A stretch of 64,000 bases of DNA, taken from the NCBI RefSeq assembly GCF_021165955.1, contig NZ_CP088952.1, positions 868,001-932,000 on the forward strand, read 5' to 3'. Below the pieces are notes generated by a model. It saw only the letters and a program-made list of their open reading frames with translations, was not told the DNA's origin and ran no database searches. The position numbers and the translations under genes were made by a program. The first letter of the stretch is position 1. Each line of letters opens with the position of its first letter. Of this stretch, positions 15,948 through 23,829 are shown piece by piece. The DNA is from Massilia endophytica (GTDB lineage Bacteria > Pseudomonadota > Gammaproteobacteria > Burkholderiales > Burkholderiaceae_D).

Positions 15948-17656
15948 GCAACCCGGCATTCAATACCGCCGCTGCGCTGCCCGTTCTGGATGCGGGCCTG
16001 CTGGCCAAGGCGCGCAGCGCGCGCGCCCTGTCCAAGCGCACCCTGGTGGAAGAACTCGAAGCGCTCACCGGCAGCGAACCGCGCCTGCTGGTGCGCGCCC
16101 TGGCCCGGCCTTTCGGCCTGGAGGTGCTGGAAACGGAGGAGATGCTGGCCTTCACGCCCGCTTTCGACCTGCTCCCGTTGTCGCAGGCCATGGCCCGCCA
16201 TGCCGTGCTGCTGCGCATGCAGGACGGCTCCGTCATCGGCGTGGTCGCCGATCCCTTCGATCTCGACCAGCAGACCTGGCTGGGAACGCAGGCGCGCGCC
16301 ACGCCTTCCGCGCCGCTGCGCATCCGCCTGGCGCTGCAGTCGGACATCCAGGCTTACCTGTCCAAGCAGGAGGAATCCGCGCGCGCCGTCGATACCCTGC
16401 TGCCGGGCGCCGACAATTCCCGCCGCGATGGCAAGACGGCCGCCGTGCTCTCCTTCGCCACCGTGTCGGAAGGGGCCAGCCCCGCCGTCCGGCTGGTGAA
16501 CTCCACCCTGTACGACGCACTCAAGGCGGGCGCCTCGGACATCCACCTCGAAAGCACGGCTGGCGGCCTCGCGGTGAAATACCGCGTGGACGGCGTGCTC
16601 GATCACGCCACCGCCGTCAATGGCGTGGAAGTGGCGGAGCAGATCATCTCGCGCCTGAAGGTGCTGGCCGAACTGGACATCGCCGAGCGCCGCGTGCCGC
16701 AGGACGGCAGCTTCCGCGTCGAATCGGGCGGACGCGAGATCGACCTGCGAGTTTCCATCATGCCCAGCATCCACGGCGAGGACGCCGTTATCCGTATCCT
16801 CGACAAGCGCGCCATGATCGAGTCCTACGGCTCGCTCACCCTGGAAGCGCTGGGTTTCGACGCGCCCTCGCTGGCCACCCTGCGCACGCTGGCGCAGGAA
16901 GCCTATGGCATGCTGCTGGTCACGGGCCCCACCGGCTCGGGCAAGACCACGACCTTGTACGCAGCCCTGACCGAGATCCACAACGGCCGCGAGAAGATCA
17001 TCACCATCGAGGACCCGGTCGAGTACCAGCTGCCCGGTATCCTGCAGATTCCCGTGAACGAGAAGAAGGGACTGACCTTCGCCAAGGGCCTGCGCTCCAT
17101 CCTGCGCCATGATCCGGACAAGATCATGGTCGGCGAGATCCGCGACCGCGAAACGGCGGAAATCGCCGTGCAGTCCGCGCTCACAGGCCACCTCGTGCTG
17201 ACCACCGTGCACGCGAACAATGTGTTCGACGTCTTCGGCCGTTTCACGCACATGGGCATCGATCCCTACGCCTTCGTGTCGGCCCTGAACGGCATCTGGG
17301 CGCAGCGCCTGGTGCGCATCAACTGCCCGCACTGCGCGCGCGAGTACACGCCCAGCGACGAGGAGCTGGCCAGCGTGAACCTCACGCGCGCGGACGTGCA
17401 CGATTACACTTTCAAGGAAGGGAAGGGCTGCGGCGACTGCCGCGGCACCGGCTTCAAGGGCCGCCGCTCCATCGCGGAGATCCTCACCTTGAACGATGAG
17501 ATCCGCGAACTGATCGTGGAGAAGCGGCCGATCCGGCAGATCAAGCAGGCCGCCTATGCCAATGGCACGCGCAGCCTGCGCCAGGCCGCGCTGGAAGTGG
17601 TCAAGCGCGGCGGCACCACTCTCGCGGAGATCAAGCGGGTGACCTTGCATGCTTAA
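15944..17656 (+). CDS. gspE: Secretion ATPase GspE
   Basis: A 570-aa hexameric assembly ATPase of the GspE/PilB family. An N-terminal GspE-N domain (about 50-150) precedes the ATPase core: Walker A GPTGSGKTTT near residue 328, Asp box ITIEDPVEYQ near 353, Walker B IMVGEIRDRETAE near 394, and His box TGHLVLTTVHAN near 414. The zinc tetracysteine is present as CPHC near 461 and CGDC near 496. It drives pseudopilus assembly from the cytoplasm. Length is normal. It overlaps gspF by 4 bases and the next gene by 8. Confidence 0.93.
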   Translation: MSNPAFNTAAALPVLDAGLLAKARSARALSKRTLVEELEALTGSEPRLLVRALARPFGLEVLETEEMLAFTPAFDLLPLSQAMARHAVLLRMQDGSVIGVVADPFDLDQQTWLGTQARATPSAPLRIRLALQSDIQAYLSKQEESARAVDTLLPGADNSRRDGKTAAVLSFATVSEGASPAVRLVNSTLYDALKAGASDIHLESTAGGLAVKYRVDGVLDHATAVNGVEVAEQIISRLKVLAELDIAERRVPQDGSFRVESGGREIDLRVSIMPSIHGEDAVIRILDKRAMIESYGSLTLEALGFDAPSLATLRTLAQEAYGMLLVTGPTGSGKTTTLYAALTEIHNGREKIITIEDPVEYQLPGILQIPVNEKKGLTFAKGLRSILRHDPDKIMVGEIRDRETAEIAVQSALTGHLVLTTVHANNVFDVFGRFTHMGIDPYAFVSALNGIWAQRLVRINCPHCAREYTPSDEELASVNLTRADVHDYTFKEGKGCGDCRGTGFKGRRSIAEILTLNDEIRELIVEKRPIRQIKQAAYANGTRSLRQAALEVVKRGGTTLAEIKRVTLHA

Positions 17657-18473
17657 GTTTCCGGGACAATCCCTGCGCATCGGCATTGCGCCGAATGCGG
17701 TATCCCTGCTGCGCGTGAACCGCTGGCGCGCGCCGAAGCTGGAGGTGCTGGCCGAACGCGCCTATGTGGCGCCGGCCGACGGCCCGGGCCAGGCGGAAGC
17801 GCTGGCCCATGCGCTGCGCGCCCTGCTCGAAGGCCAGCCCACCCAGGGCTGGCCGGTCGCCTTCGTGCTGTCCGACGAACTGGTTCGCATCTGGCAGGTG
17901 ACGCCTCCGCCCCAGGCCGCGCGCCTGGCGGACATAGAGGCGGCGGCCACGCTCCGCTTCCACGCCCTGTATGGCGAACCGCCTTCCGCATGGCAGGTGA
18001 GCGCGGACTGGCGCGCCAACGGACCGTTCTTCGCCGCCGCCGTGCCGCGCACGCTGCAGGCCGCGCTGGAACACACCGCCCAGGACTACGGCATGGCGCT
18101 CGTGGAGTGCGTGCCCATGTTCGTTACGGCCTGGAACCGCTGGCGCCGCGCCGTGCGTGCCGACGCATGGTTCGCCCACGCACATGGAGAGCTGCTGACG
18201 CTTGCCGTCATCGAGGCGGGCGAACTGCGCGCGCTGCGCAGCCTGCCCCTGCCCCATGGCGCCGATCACGGATGGCTGACGCAGACGGTGAACCGCGAAG
18301 CGCTGCTGCTGGGCACTGGCGTGCCGCCGCTGGTGCAGATCGCGGGCCAGCTGCCGCCAGCGCTCGCCAAGCCCGCTGCGGCGGGCCAGGTGCCGCTAGC
18401 CCTGCTGGGAAGCGGAGTTGCTGAAAGTCTTTCCCCGGCCAGCATGCTGGCCGCTTCCGGGAGCCCTGCATGA
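17649..18473 (+). CDS. PilM/GspL-like actin-fold assembly protein (divergent)
   Basis: A 274-aa cytoplasmic protein with no recognisable catalytic motif. Its position between gspE and PilN/PilO-like genes, and the pattern of alternating strands with LRIGIAPNAVSLLRV at the start, suggest an actin-like PilM or the cytoplasmic part of GspL, which links the ATPase to the inner-membrane complex. The usual PilM ATP-binding motifs are not evident, so the assignment rests mainly on gene order. It overlaps gspE by 8 bases and the next gene by 4 (ATGA). Confidence 0.55.
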   Translation: MLKFPGQSLRIGIAPNAVSLLRVNRWRAPKLEVLAERAYVAPADGPGQAEALAHALRALLEGQPTQGWPVAFVLSDELVRIWQVTPPPQAARLADIEAAATLRFHALYGEPPSAWQVSADWRANGPFFAAAVPRTLQAALEHTAQDYGMALVECVPMFVTAWNRWRRAVRADAWFAHAHGELLTLAVIEAGELRALRSLPLPHGADHGWLTQTVNREALLLGTGVPPLVQIAGQLPPALAKPAAAGQVPLALLGSGVAESLSPASMLAASGSPA

Positions 18474-19015
18474 GGCGCATGCATATCGATTTTGCGCCCG
18501 CGGGCTGGCGCCGGACCCTGTACCGCCTGCACCCGGCTGCCGCGCTGGCCGGCGCCGCAGGAATCCTGCTGTGCGCGGGCGCCGCGTGGCTGGCGCTGCA
18601 CCTGGCGGACCAGCGCGAGGAGAGGACGCAGCAGCTGCGGCGCGTGCAGCAGCGCGCCGCCGTGCTGGCGCAGCAGCCGGCCGCCCTGCCGCAGACTGCC
18701 ATTCCGGCGGCGCAGGCCAGCGCCGTCAACGCGGCCGTGCTGCAGCTCAATCTCCCATGGCGCGACCTGCAGGATGGCGTGGCCGCTGCCACGCCCGCCA
18801 ATATCGCCCTGCTGGCGCTGGAGCCCGATGCGCGCAAGCAGGTCCTCAAGATCACGGCCGAGGCAAAGAGCAGCGACGAGATGGTGGGTTACATAGAATT
18901 GCTCAAGCAGCAGGAAGTGTTTGTCACGGCGGTGCTGGCGCGCCATGAGATCGGCGACCAGGATCCGAACCGGCCTATCCGCTTCCAGGTTGAAGCGCAG
19001 TGGAGAGCGCGATGA
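18470..19015 (+). CDS. PilN/GspL-C-like inner-membrane protein
   Basis: A 181-aa bitopic protein: short cytoplasmic N-terminus, one membrane helix at about residues 22-45 (HPAAALAGAAGILLCAGAAWLAL), a coiled region rich in Gln/Arg (LADQREERTQQLRRVQQRAA), then a periplasmic ferredoxin-like fold ending with RFQVEAQW. This plan is that of PilN, and the same order (PilM-N-O-P, secretin) is seen in type IV pilus loci. It probably dimerises with the next protein in the alignment subcomplex. Overlaps both neighbours by 4 bases. Confidence 0.65.
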   Translation: MRRMHIDFAPAGWRRTLYRLHPAAALAGAAGILLCAGAAWLALHLADQREERTQQLRRVQQRAAVLAQQPAALPQTAIPAAQASAVNAAVLQLNLPWRDLQDGVAAATPANIALLALEPDARKQVLKITAEAKSSDEMVGYIELLKQQEVFVTAVLARHEIGDQDPNRPIRFQVEAQWRAR

Positions 19016-19560
19016 AGGACGTGCGCTTCGCGAGCCTGCTGCTCTCCCTGCGTATCTCTGTGATGCGCGCCGGTCCCGCCGTGTGCGCGGCCCTGGCGCT
19101 GCTGGCCCTCGGCCTGGCCCTGTGGGCCTGGCTGCTGCCGCAGCGCGCGGCGCAGCAGGCAGTTCTGGCGCAGCCCCTGCCGACGCCCGCTTCCCTGGTG
19201 CGTCCGCCTCCGCCGCCTACCGCCAACGAGAACCTGGCGGCGTTCTATCAGGCATTGGGCGAGCGCCGCTACGCCGAGCAGCAGGTCAAGACCCTGTTCG
19301 ACCTGGCTGCGAAGACGGGCCTGAACCTGCGCCAGGGCGAATACAAGTCCGGCTACGACAAGGCCAGCGCCGTGTCCACCTACCAGATCACGCTGCCGGT
19401 GCACGGCCCCTACCAGAACATCTGGCAGTTCGCCCTGCAGGCGCTGGCCGCCATGCCCTTTGCGGCGCTGGACGAGATCAGCTTCCGGCGCGATGCCATC
19501 GGCGACCCGACGGTCGAGGCGCGCCTGCGCTTTACCCTCTATTTGAAGGAGCAGCCGTGA
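19012..19560 (+). CDS. PilO/GspM-like inner-membrane protein
   Basis: A 182-aa bitopic protein: a membrane helix at about residues 19-42 (AALALLALGLALWAWLLP), a Pro-rich linker (LVRPPPPPT), then a periplasmic domain with the PilO-type ending PYQNIWQFALQALAAMPFAALDEISF and RLRFTLYL. It would pair with the PilN-like protein. ATG 19012 was preferred over GTG 19000 because it overlaps the upstream TGA (ATGA) and has GGAG about 7 bases before it. Confidence 0.65.
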   Translation: MKDVRFASLLLSLRISVMRAGPAVCAALALLALGLALWAWLLPQRAAQQAVLAQPLPTPASLVRPPPPPTANENLAAFYQALGERRYAEQQVKTLFDLAAKTGLNLRQGEYKSGYDKASAVSTYQITLPVHGPYQNIWQFALQALAAMPFAALDEISFRRDAIGDPTVEARLRFTLYLKEQP

Positions 19561-20102
19561 AGCCGCGCCATCTGCTTATGGGCGCAGCGCTGCTGGCCGC
19601 CGCAGGGCTGGTGCTCTTCGGCGACACGACGCCCAGCAACGGGGTGGCGGAACCGGTGGAGCGCGCGCCGCGCAGCGCGCCCGTGGCGGCGCCGCGCGCC
19701 CCCGCGCCAGCCGCCGACGCTGCCACCACCGACAACGCCATCCTGCGCCTGGTTCCCCGCTCCACCCTGATCGGCGAGGCGGGAGAGGCGGCTTTCCGCA
19801 GCGGGGAGGGCGTATTCCTCGGCCAAAACTGGAATCCCCCGCCGCCCCCGCCGCCTCCCGGCCCGGTGGCGCCGCCCCAGCCGCCCAGCGCGCCGCCACT
19901 GCCTTTTGCTTTCATCGGCAAGTCGGTGACCGACGGGCAGTGGGAGGTCTATCTGGCGCGGGGAGAACAGACCTATGTGGTGCATAACAAGACCGTTATC
20001 GACGGAACGTATCGGGTGGAGTCGATCGCGCCGCCGACGCTTACCGTTACCTACCTGCCCATGAACCAGGTGCAGCAGCTCAACATTGGAGTTATCGAGT
20101 GA
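19557..20102 (+). CDS. PilP/GspC-like periplasmic protein
   Basis: A 181-aa protein: an N-terminal membrane anchor (LLMGAALLAAAGLVLFG), a long low-complexity Ala/Pro region with a run of eight prolines near residue 97, and a C-terminal beta domain (PLPFAFIGKSVTDGQWEVYLARGEQTYVVHNKTVIDGTYRVESI). That domain resembles the homology region of PilP and GspC that docks on the secretin N-domains. The start is GTG 19557, overlapping the previous TGA (GTGA). NCBI-style annotation calls similar proteins 'secretion system X' components, as I recall. Confidence 0.65.
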   Translation: MKPRHLLMGAALLAAAGLVLFGDTTPSNGVAEPVERAPRSAPVAAPRAPAPAADAATTDNAILRLVPRSTLIGEAGEAAFRSGEGVFLGQNWNPPPPPPPPGPVAPPQPPSAPPLPFAFIGKSVTDGQWEVYLARGEQTYVVHNKTVIDGTYRVESIAPPTLTVTYLPMNQVQQLNIGVIE

Positions 20103-22144
20103 TGCCAAGTCACATTCACCGGGCAGGCCGCGGCCTGCGTCATGCGCTTACCCTGACCGCCATGGTGGCAGCCCTGAGCGGCTGCGCCGCCCAGATGGCC
20201 TTCCGCGAAGGTAAAGACCTGGTTGCGAAGGACCAGGTGGAAGCGGGCCTGCTCAAACTCAAGGAAGCCGTTGCCAAGGAACCCGGCAATGCGGAGTACC
20301 GCGCGGCCTACCTGCAAGCCCGCGACCGCGCCAGCATCCGCTTGCTGCAGCAGGCCGACGCCGACATGGCGGCCGGGCGCAACGAGCTGGCGATGCAGAA
20401 CCTGCAGCGTGTGCTGGCCCTCGATCCGCAGAACGAACGGGCGCGCGCCGGCTACCGCACCCTGGAAACGAATGAGCGCCACGGCAAGGCGCTGGCCGCC
20501 GCCGCCGAACTGTTGGCGCGCAAGGACTACGACCTGGCCAAGTCCCGCGTCAATGCCATCCTCACCGAGAAGCCGGACCACGTCCAGGCGCGCGCCCTGC
20601 TGCGCGAGATCAACGAGAAGTCCCCGCCGGTGCAGAACGAAGGCGCCCTGGCCAAAGCGTACAAGCAGCCGATCACGGTGGAATTCAAGGATGCGCCCCT
20701 GAAGCAGGTCTTCGACGTGATTTCGCGCCGTTCGGGCCTGAATTTCGTCTTCGACAAGGACGTGAAGACCGATACCCGCACCTCCATCTTCCTGCGCAAC
20801 AGCACGGTGGAGTCGGCGGTCTACTACCTGCTGATGTCGAACCAGCTGGAGCAGCAGGTCATGGACCAGAACACGGTGCTGATCTACCCGAACATCGCTG
20901 CCAAGCTGCGCGAGTACCAGGAAACGGTGATCAAGACCTTCTACCTCGCCAATGCCGAGGCGAAGAACGTGGCCAACACGCTCAAGACCATCCTCAAATC
21001 GCGCGACGTGGTGGCGGACGAGAAGCTCAATCTCGTCATCATGCGCGACAATGCGGACGCCGTGCGCATGGCCGAGAAGCTGGTGGCCTTGCAGGACATG
21101 CCGGAGCCGGAGGTCATGCTGGAAGTGGAGATCCTGGAGATCAAGCGCAGCCGCCTGATGGAGCTGGGTGTGGAGTGGCCCGCAGGCGTGACGCTGGCGC
21201 CAGTCACGAGGTCGAATGGCACCAGCCTGCACCTCTCCGATCTGGATACCCTCAACCGCAGCACCATCGCGATTTCGAGCCTGAGCACCACCATCAACGC
21301 CAACGTGACGGACGGCGACTCCAAGCTCCTGGCCAATCCCCGCATCCGCGTGCGCAACAAGGAGAAGGCCAAGGTCCAGATCGGCGACAAGGTGCCGGTG
21401 ATTACGACCACGGTCTCGCCAGGCGGCACCGCGGGCTTTTCCCAGGAGAGCGTGAACTATGTGGACGTGGGCCTGACCCTGAACGCCGAACCCACTATCT
21501 ACCTGAACAACGAAGTGGGCATCCGCATTGCGCTGGAGGTGAGCAACCTGGTGAGCCGCATCGAGACCAAGACGGGCAGCACCGCCTACCAGATCGGCAC
21601 GCGCCAGGCCACCACCATGCTGCAGTTGAAGGACGGCGAGAACCAGGTGCTGGCGGGCCTCATCAACAATACGGACCGCAGCTCGGGCAACAAGATTCCC
21701 GGCCTGGGCGAGCTCCCCATCCTCGGCCGCCTGTTCGGCAACAGCACCGACGAAAGCCAGCAGACCGAGATCGTGCTGTCGATCACGCCCCACCTGATCC
21801 GCAACCTGCAGCGTCCCGAAGCCTCGGCCTCCGAGTTCTCGGCCGGCACCGAGGCGAACTTCCGCCGCAAGCCGGACGTCAGCGTGCGCACCACGGTCAC
21901 CGTCCCGGGCCGCAACACCAATGTGCCGCAGGGCGCGCCCGAGGCCCAGCCGTCCGCAGTGCCGCAGCCGCCCGCGCTCAATGCGCCGCCACCGCCGGCG
22001 AGCAACGTGTCGATGTCGAGCACCCAGCCGGGACCTGCCAGCAGCGTGTCGCTGCCCGCGCCGCCTCCGCCGCCGCAGACGGTGCAGCCCGCGCAGCCGG
22101 CTCCCGCGCCGTCCAATGTGCCGCCGCCCGCCCAGCAGCAGTGA
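20102..22144 (+). CDS. gspD: Outer-membrane secretin GspD/PilQ-like lipoprotein
   Basis: A 680-aa secretin, the outer-membrane channel. A lipoprotein signal ends in LSGC at about residue 22. Residues ~35-170 form helical repeats resembling TPRs (GLLKLKEAVAKEPGNAEYRAAY), an unusual N-terminal region for GspD. The secretin N0 (STN) domain starts near 190 (ITVEFKDAPLKQVFDVISRRSGLNFVF), an N1/NolW-like domain follows (KTFYLANAEAKNVANTLKTILK), and the pore domain has NPRIRVRNKEKAKVQIGDKVPVI and VGLTLNAEP. It ends with an Ala/Pro/Gln-rich tail of about 90 residues. ATG 20102 overlaps the previous stop. Confidence 0.85.
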   Translation: MPSHIHRAGRGLRHALTLTAMVAALSGCAAQMAFREGKDLVAKDQVEAGLLKLKEAVAKEPGNAEYRAAYLQARDRASIRLLQQADADMAAGRNELAMQNLQRVLALDPQNERARAGYRTLETNERHGKALAAAAELLARKDYDLAKSRVNAILTEKPDHVQARALLREINEKSPPVQNEGALAKAYKQPITVEFKDAPLKQVFDVISRRSGLNFVFDKDVKTDTRTSIFLRNSTVESAVYYLLMSNQLEQQVMDQNTVLIYPNIAAKLREYQETVIKTFYLANAEAKNVANTLKTILKSRDVVADEKLNLVIMRDNADAVRMAEKLVALQDMPEPEVMLEVEILEIKRSRLMELGVEWPAGVTLAPVTRSNGTSLHLSDLDTLNRSTIAISSLSTTINANVTDGDSKLLANPRIRVRNKEKAKVQIGDKVPVITTTVSPGGTAGFSQESVNYVDVGLTLNAEPTIYLNNEVGIRIALEVSNLVSRIETKTGSTAYQIGTRQATTMLQLKDGENQVLAGLINNTDRSSGNKIPGLGELPILGRLFGNSTDESQQTEIVLSITPHLIRNLQRPEASASEFSAGTEANFRRKPDVSVRTTVTVPGRNTNVPQGAPEAQPSAVPQPPALNAPPPPASNVSMSSTQPGPASSVSLPAPPPPPQTVQPAQPAPAPSNVPPPAQQQ

Positions 22145-22152
22145 GCCAGGCC

Positions 22153-22632
22153 ATGATGCAGGCGCGGCGCCGCGGTTTCACCCTGATCGAGCTGCTGGTC
22201 ACGCTGGCCATTCTGGGCGTGCTGGGAGCGATGGTGATTCCGGTCGCCCAGACCACGATCCAGCGCCGCAACGAGGCGGCGCTGCGCGAGGCCCTGCACG
22301 ATATCCGCAAGGGCCTGGACGCCCACAAGAAAGCCTGGGACGAGGGCCGCATCGAGAAAACCCTGGGCAGCACCGGCTATCCCAAGACGCTGGAGACCCT
22401 GGTGGAGGGCGTGCCAGACCTGCGCCACCCGAAGAAGGCCAAGATCTACTTCATGCGCCGCATTCCGCGCGACCCCATGAACAGCAACAGCGAGCTGACG
22501 GACGCGCAGACATGGGGCAAGCGCAGCTACGCCAGCGAGCCGGACGAGCCGCGCGAAGGCGAGGACGTCTATGACGTGTATTCCACCTCCGAACAGGCGG
22601 GCCTGAACGGCGTGCCCTACCGAAAATGGTAA
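22153..22632 (+). CDS. Pseudopilin (GspG/GspH-like), first of three downstream of the secretin
   Basis: A 159-aa protein with a full prepilin signal RRRG|FTLIELLVTLAILGV (Glu +5 present). The body ends DPMNSNSELTDAQTWGKRSY and DVYSTSEQAGLNGVPYRKW, a GspG-like C-terminal block without clear calcium ligands. ATG 22153 or 22156 is the start; GTG 22141, overlapping the secretin stop, is possible but has no ribosome site. It overlaps the next gene by 7 bases. Likely a minor or alternative major pseudopilin of the same machine. Confidence 0.8.
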   Translation: MMQARRRGFTLIELLVTLAILGVLGAMVIPVAQTTIQRRNEAALREALHDIRKGLDAHKKAWDEGRIEKTLGSTGYPKTLETLVEGVPDLRHPKKAKIYFMRRIPRDPMNSNSELTDAQTWGKRSYASEPDEPREGEDVYDVYSTSEQAGLNGVPYRKW

Positions 22633-23006
22633 ACAAGAAGGCCAGGGGCTTCACCCTGATCGAACTGCTGGTGGTGCTGGGCATCGTGGCCCTGCTGCTG
22701 ACGCTCGCCGTGCCGCGCTTTTTCCCCAGCGTGGACCGCAGCAAGGAGACAGTGCTGGCCGAGAACCTGCGCAGCACCCGCGCCACCATCGACCAGTTCT
22801 ACGGCGACACCGGCGCCTACCCGGAGTCGCTGGAGGAACTGGTGGAGAAGAAGTATCTGCGCGCCGTGCCTGTCGATCCGATCACCGAGCGCAGCGACAG
22901 CTGGCTGCTGGTGCCCCCGGAGCAGCCCGCGCGCGGCAACGTGGCCGACATCAAGAGCGGAGCCCCCGGCAATGACCGCAACGGCAAACCCTACGCCGAG
23001 TGGTAG
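22626..23006 (+). CDS. Pseudopilin (GspG-like), second
   Basis: A 126-aa protein with KKARG|FTLIELLVVLGIVALLL (Glu +5 present). It is short, and the C-terminal part LRAVPVDPITERSDSWLLVPPE resembles the conserved DPxT turn of type II pseudopilins (VDPIT). It overlaps the upstream gene by 7 bases and the downstream gene by 35. Three consecutive GspG-like reading frames suggest that these replace the canonical GspH, I and J set. Confidence 0.8.
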   Translation: MVNKKARGFTLIELLVVLGIVALLLTLAVPRFFPSVDRSKETVLAENLRSTRATIDQFYGDTGAYPESLEELVEKKYLRAVPVDPITERSDSWLLVPPEQPARGNVADIKSGAPGNDRNGKPYAEW

Positions 23007-23679
23007 GCGGGCCGCGGGCTTCACTTATGTGAGCCTGATCGTCCTGGTGGCCATCATCGGCCTGGTGACGGCGGCGACCCTGCGCCTGGGCGTCGCCATG
23101 CGCCGCGCCGCCGCCGAACAGGCCCTGCTCGACATCGGCGAGCAGTTCAGCGACGCCCTGAAAAGCTACGCGGCGGCCACCCCGCCCGGACAGCCGCAAC
23201 AGCCGCCCACGCTCAAGGAGCTCCTGAAGGACCCCCGCTTTCCCGGCACCCGCCGCCACCTGCGCAAGATCTTCGTCGATCCCATGACGGGCAAGGCGGA
23301 GTGGGGCATCGTCTACCTGGGCGACAAGGTGGGCGTGGTCGCCATCTACAGCCTCAGCCAGGCCAGGGCGATCAAGGTGGCGAACTTTCCGACCCGTTTC
23401 CAGGCCTTCGAAGGCAAGGAATATGTCGCCGACTGGAAGTTCACGCGCGACGGCCAGCCGCCTTTGCCTCCCAAGTCCGGCCCGGGCCAGCCGGCCGTGC
23501 CGCCGCCCCCGGCGCCCACGCCGATGACGGGCGCGCCCTTGCCGCCGCCCGCGCAGGACCCCGATGCGCCGCCCCCGCCGCCGCCCCGCGCACCTGAACC
23601 GGAGAGCTCCCCGGCGCCGGAAACGGAGCCCGTCCCGGCCTCCGAACCGGTGGAAAATGTCGAGCAGGAAAAGAAATAG
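22972..23679 (+). CDS. Pseudopilin-like protein lacking Glu+5, with Pro-rich tail
   Basis: A 235-aa protein. RRAAG|FTYVSLIVLVAIIGLV has the type III signal plan, but position +5 is Ser rather than Glu. The periplasmic part keeps the pseudopilin landmarks LKELLKDPRFPG and IFVDPMTGKAEWGIVY. From about residue 165 it is Pro/Ala-rich (LPPKSGPGQPAVPPPP) and ends acidic. Loss of Glu +5 is a property of the tip pseudopilin GspK, so this may cap the pseudopilus, although it is shorter than GspK. ATG 22972 lies inside the preceding gene (35-base overlap). It is the last gene of the operon. Confidence 0.65.
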   Translation: MTATANPTPSGRRAAGFTYVSLIVLVAIIGLVTAATLRLGVAMRRAAAEQALLDIGEQFSDALKSYAAATPPGQPQQPPTLKELLKDPRFPGTRRHLRKIFVDPMTGKAEWGIVYLGDKVGVVAIYSLSQARAIKVANFPTRFQAFEGKEYVADWKFTRDGQPPLPPKSGPGQPAVPPPPAPTPMTGAPLPPPAQDPDAPPPPPPRAPEPESSPAPETEPVPASEPVENVEQEKK

Positions 23680-23829
23680 GGCAGAGCTCGCTGTTTGTTA
23701 CAAAAAAAGCAGCAAAAATAATATTTTTATATCGTGCGCACTGGACGGGCGATAGAAAAATGATATTATTTTTCTCAGCAATTGATTGATCACCGAACAG
23801 CGACCAACTACTCTCCTAAGGACAAGCTC
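23680..23829. promoter_or_regulatory. AT-rich intergenic hairpin between secretion operon and PEP-CTERM gene
   Basis: In a GC-rich genome this 150-base gap is strikingly AT-rich. AAAAATAATAT (23714-23724) and ATATTATTTTT (23763-23773) are perfect inverted copies; pairing continues inward with small bulges (TTTTATATCG against CGATAGAAAAAT), giving a ~60-base hairpin. It may end the operon, carry the promoter of the gene at 23830, or bind a regulator; sequence alone does not decide. CTAAGGA lies 9 bases before the ATG at 23830. Confidence 0.5.

Noticed and set aside
19840..19900. C-rich repeat tract
   Set aside because: It codes the Pro run of the PilP-like protein in frame; not an independent repeat element.
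23490..23600. CCG-rich tract
   Set aside because: It codes the Pro-rich tail of the last pseudopilin in frame; not a separate element.
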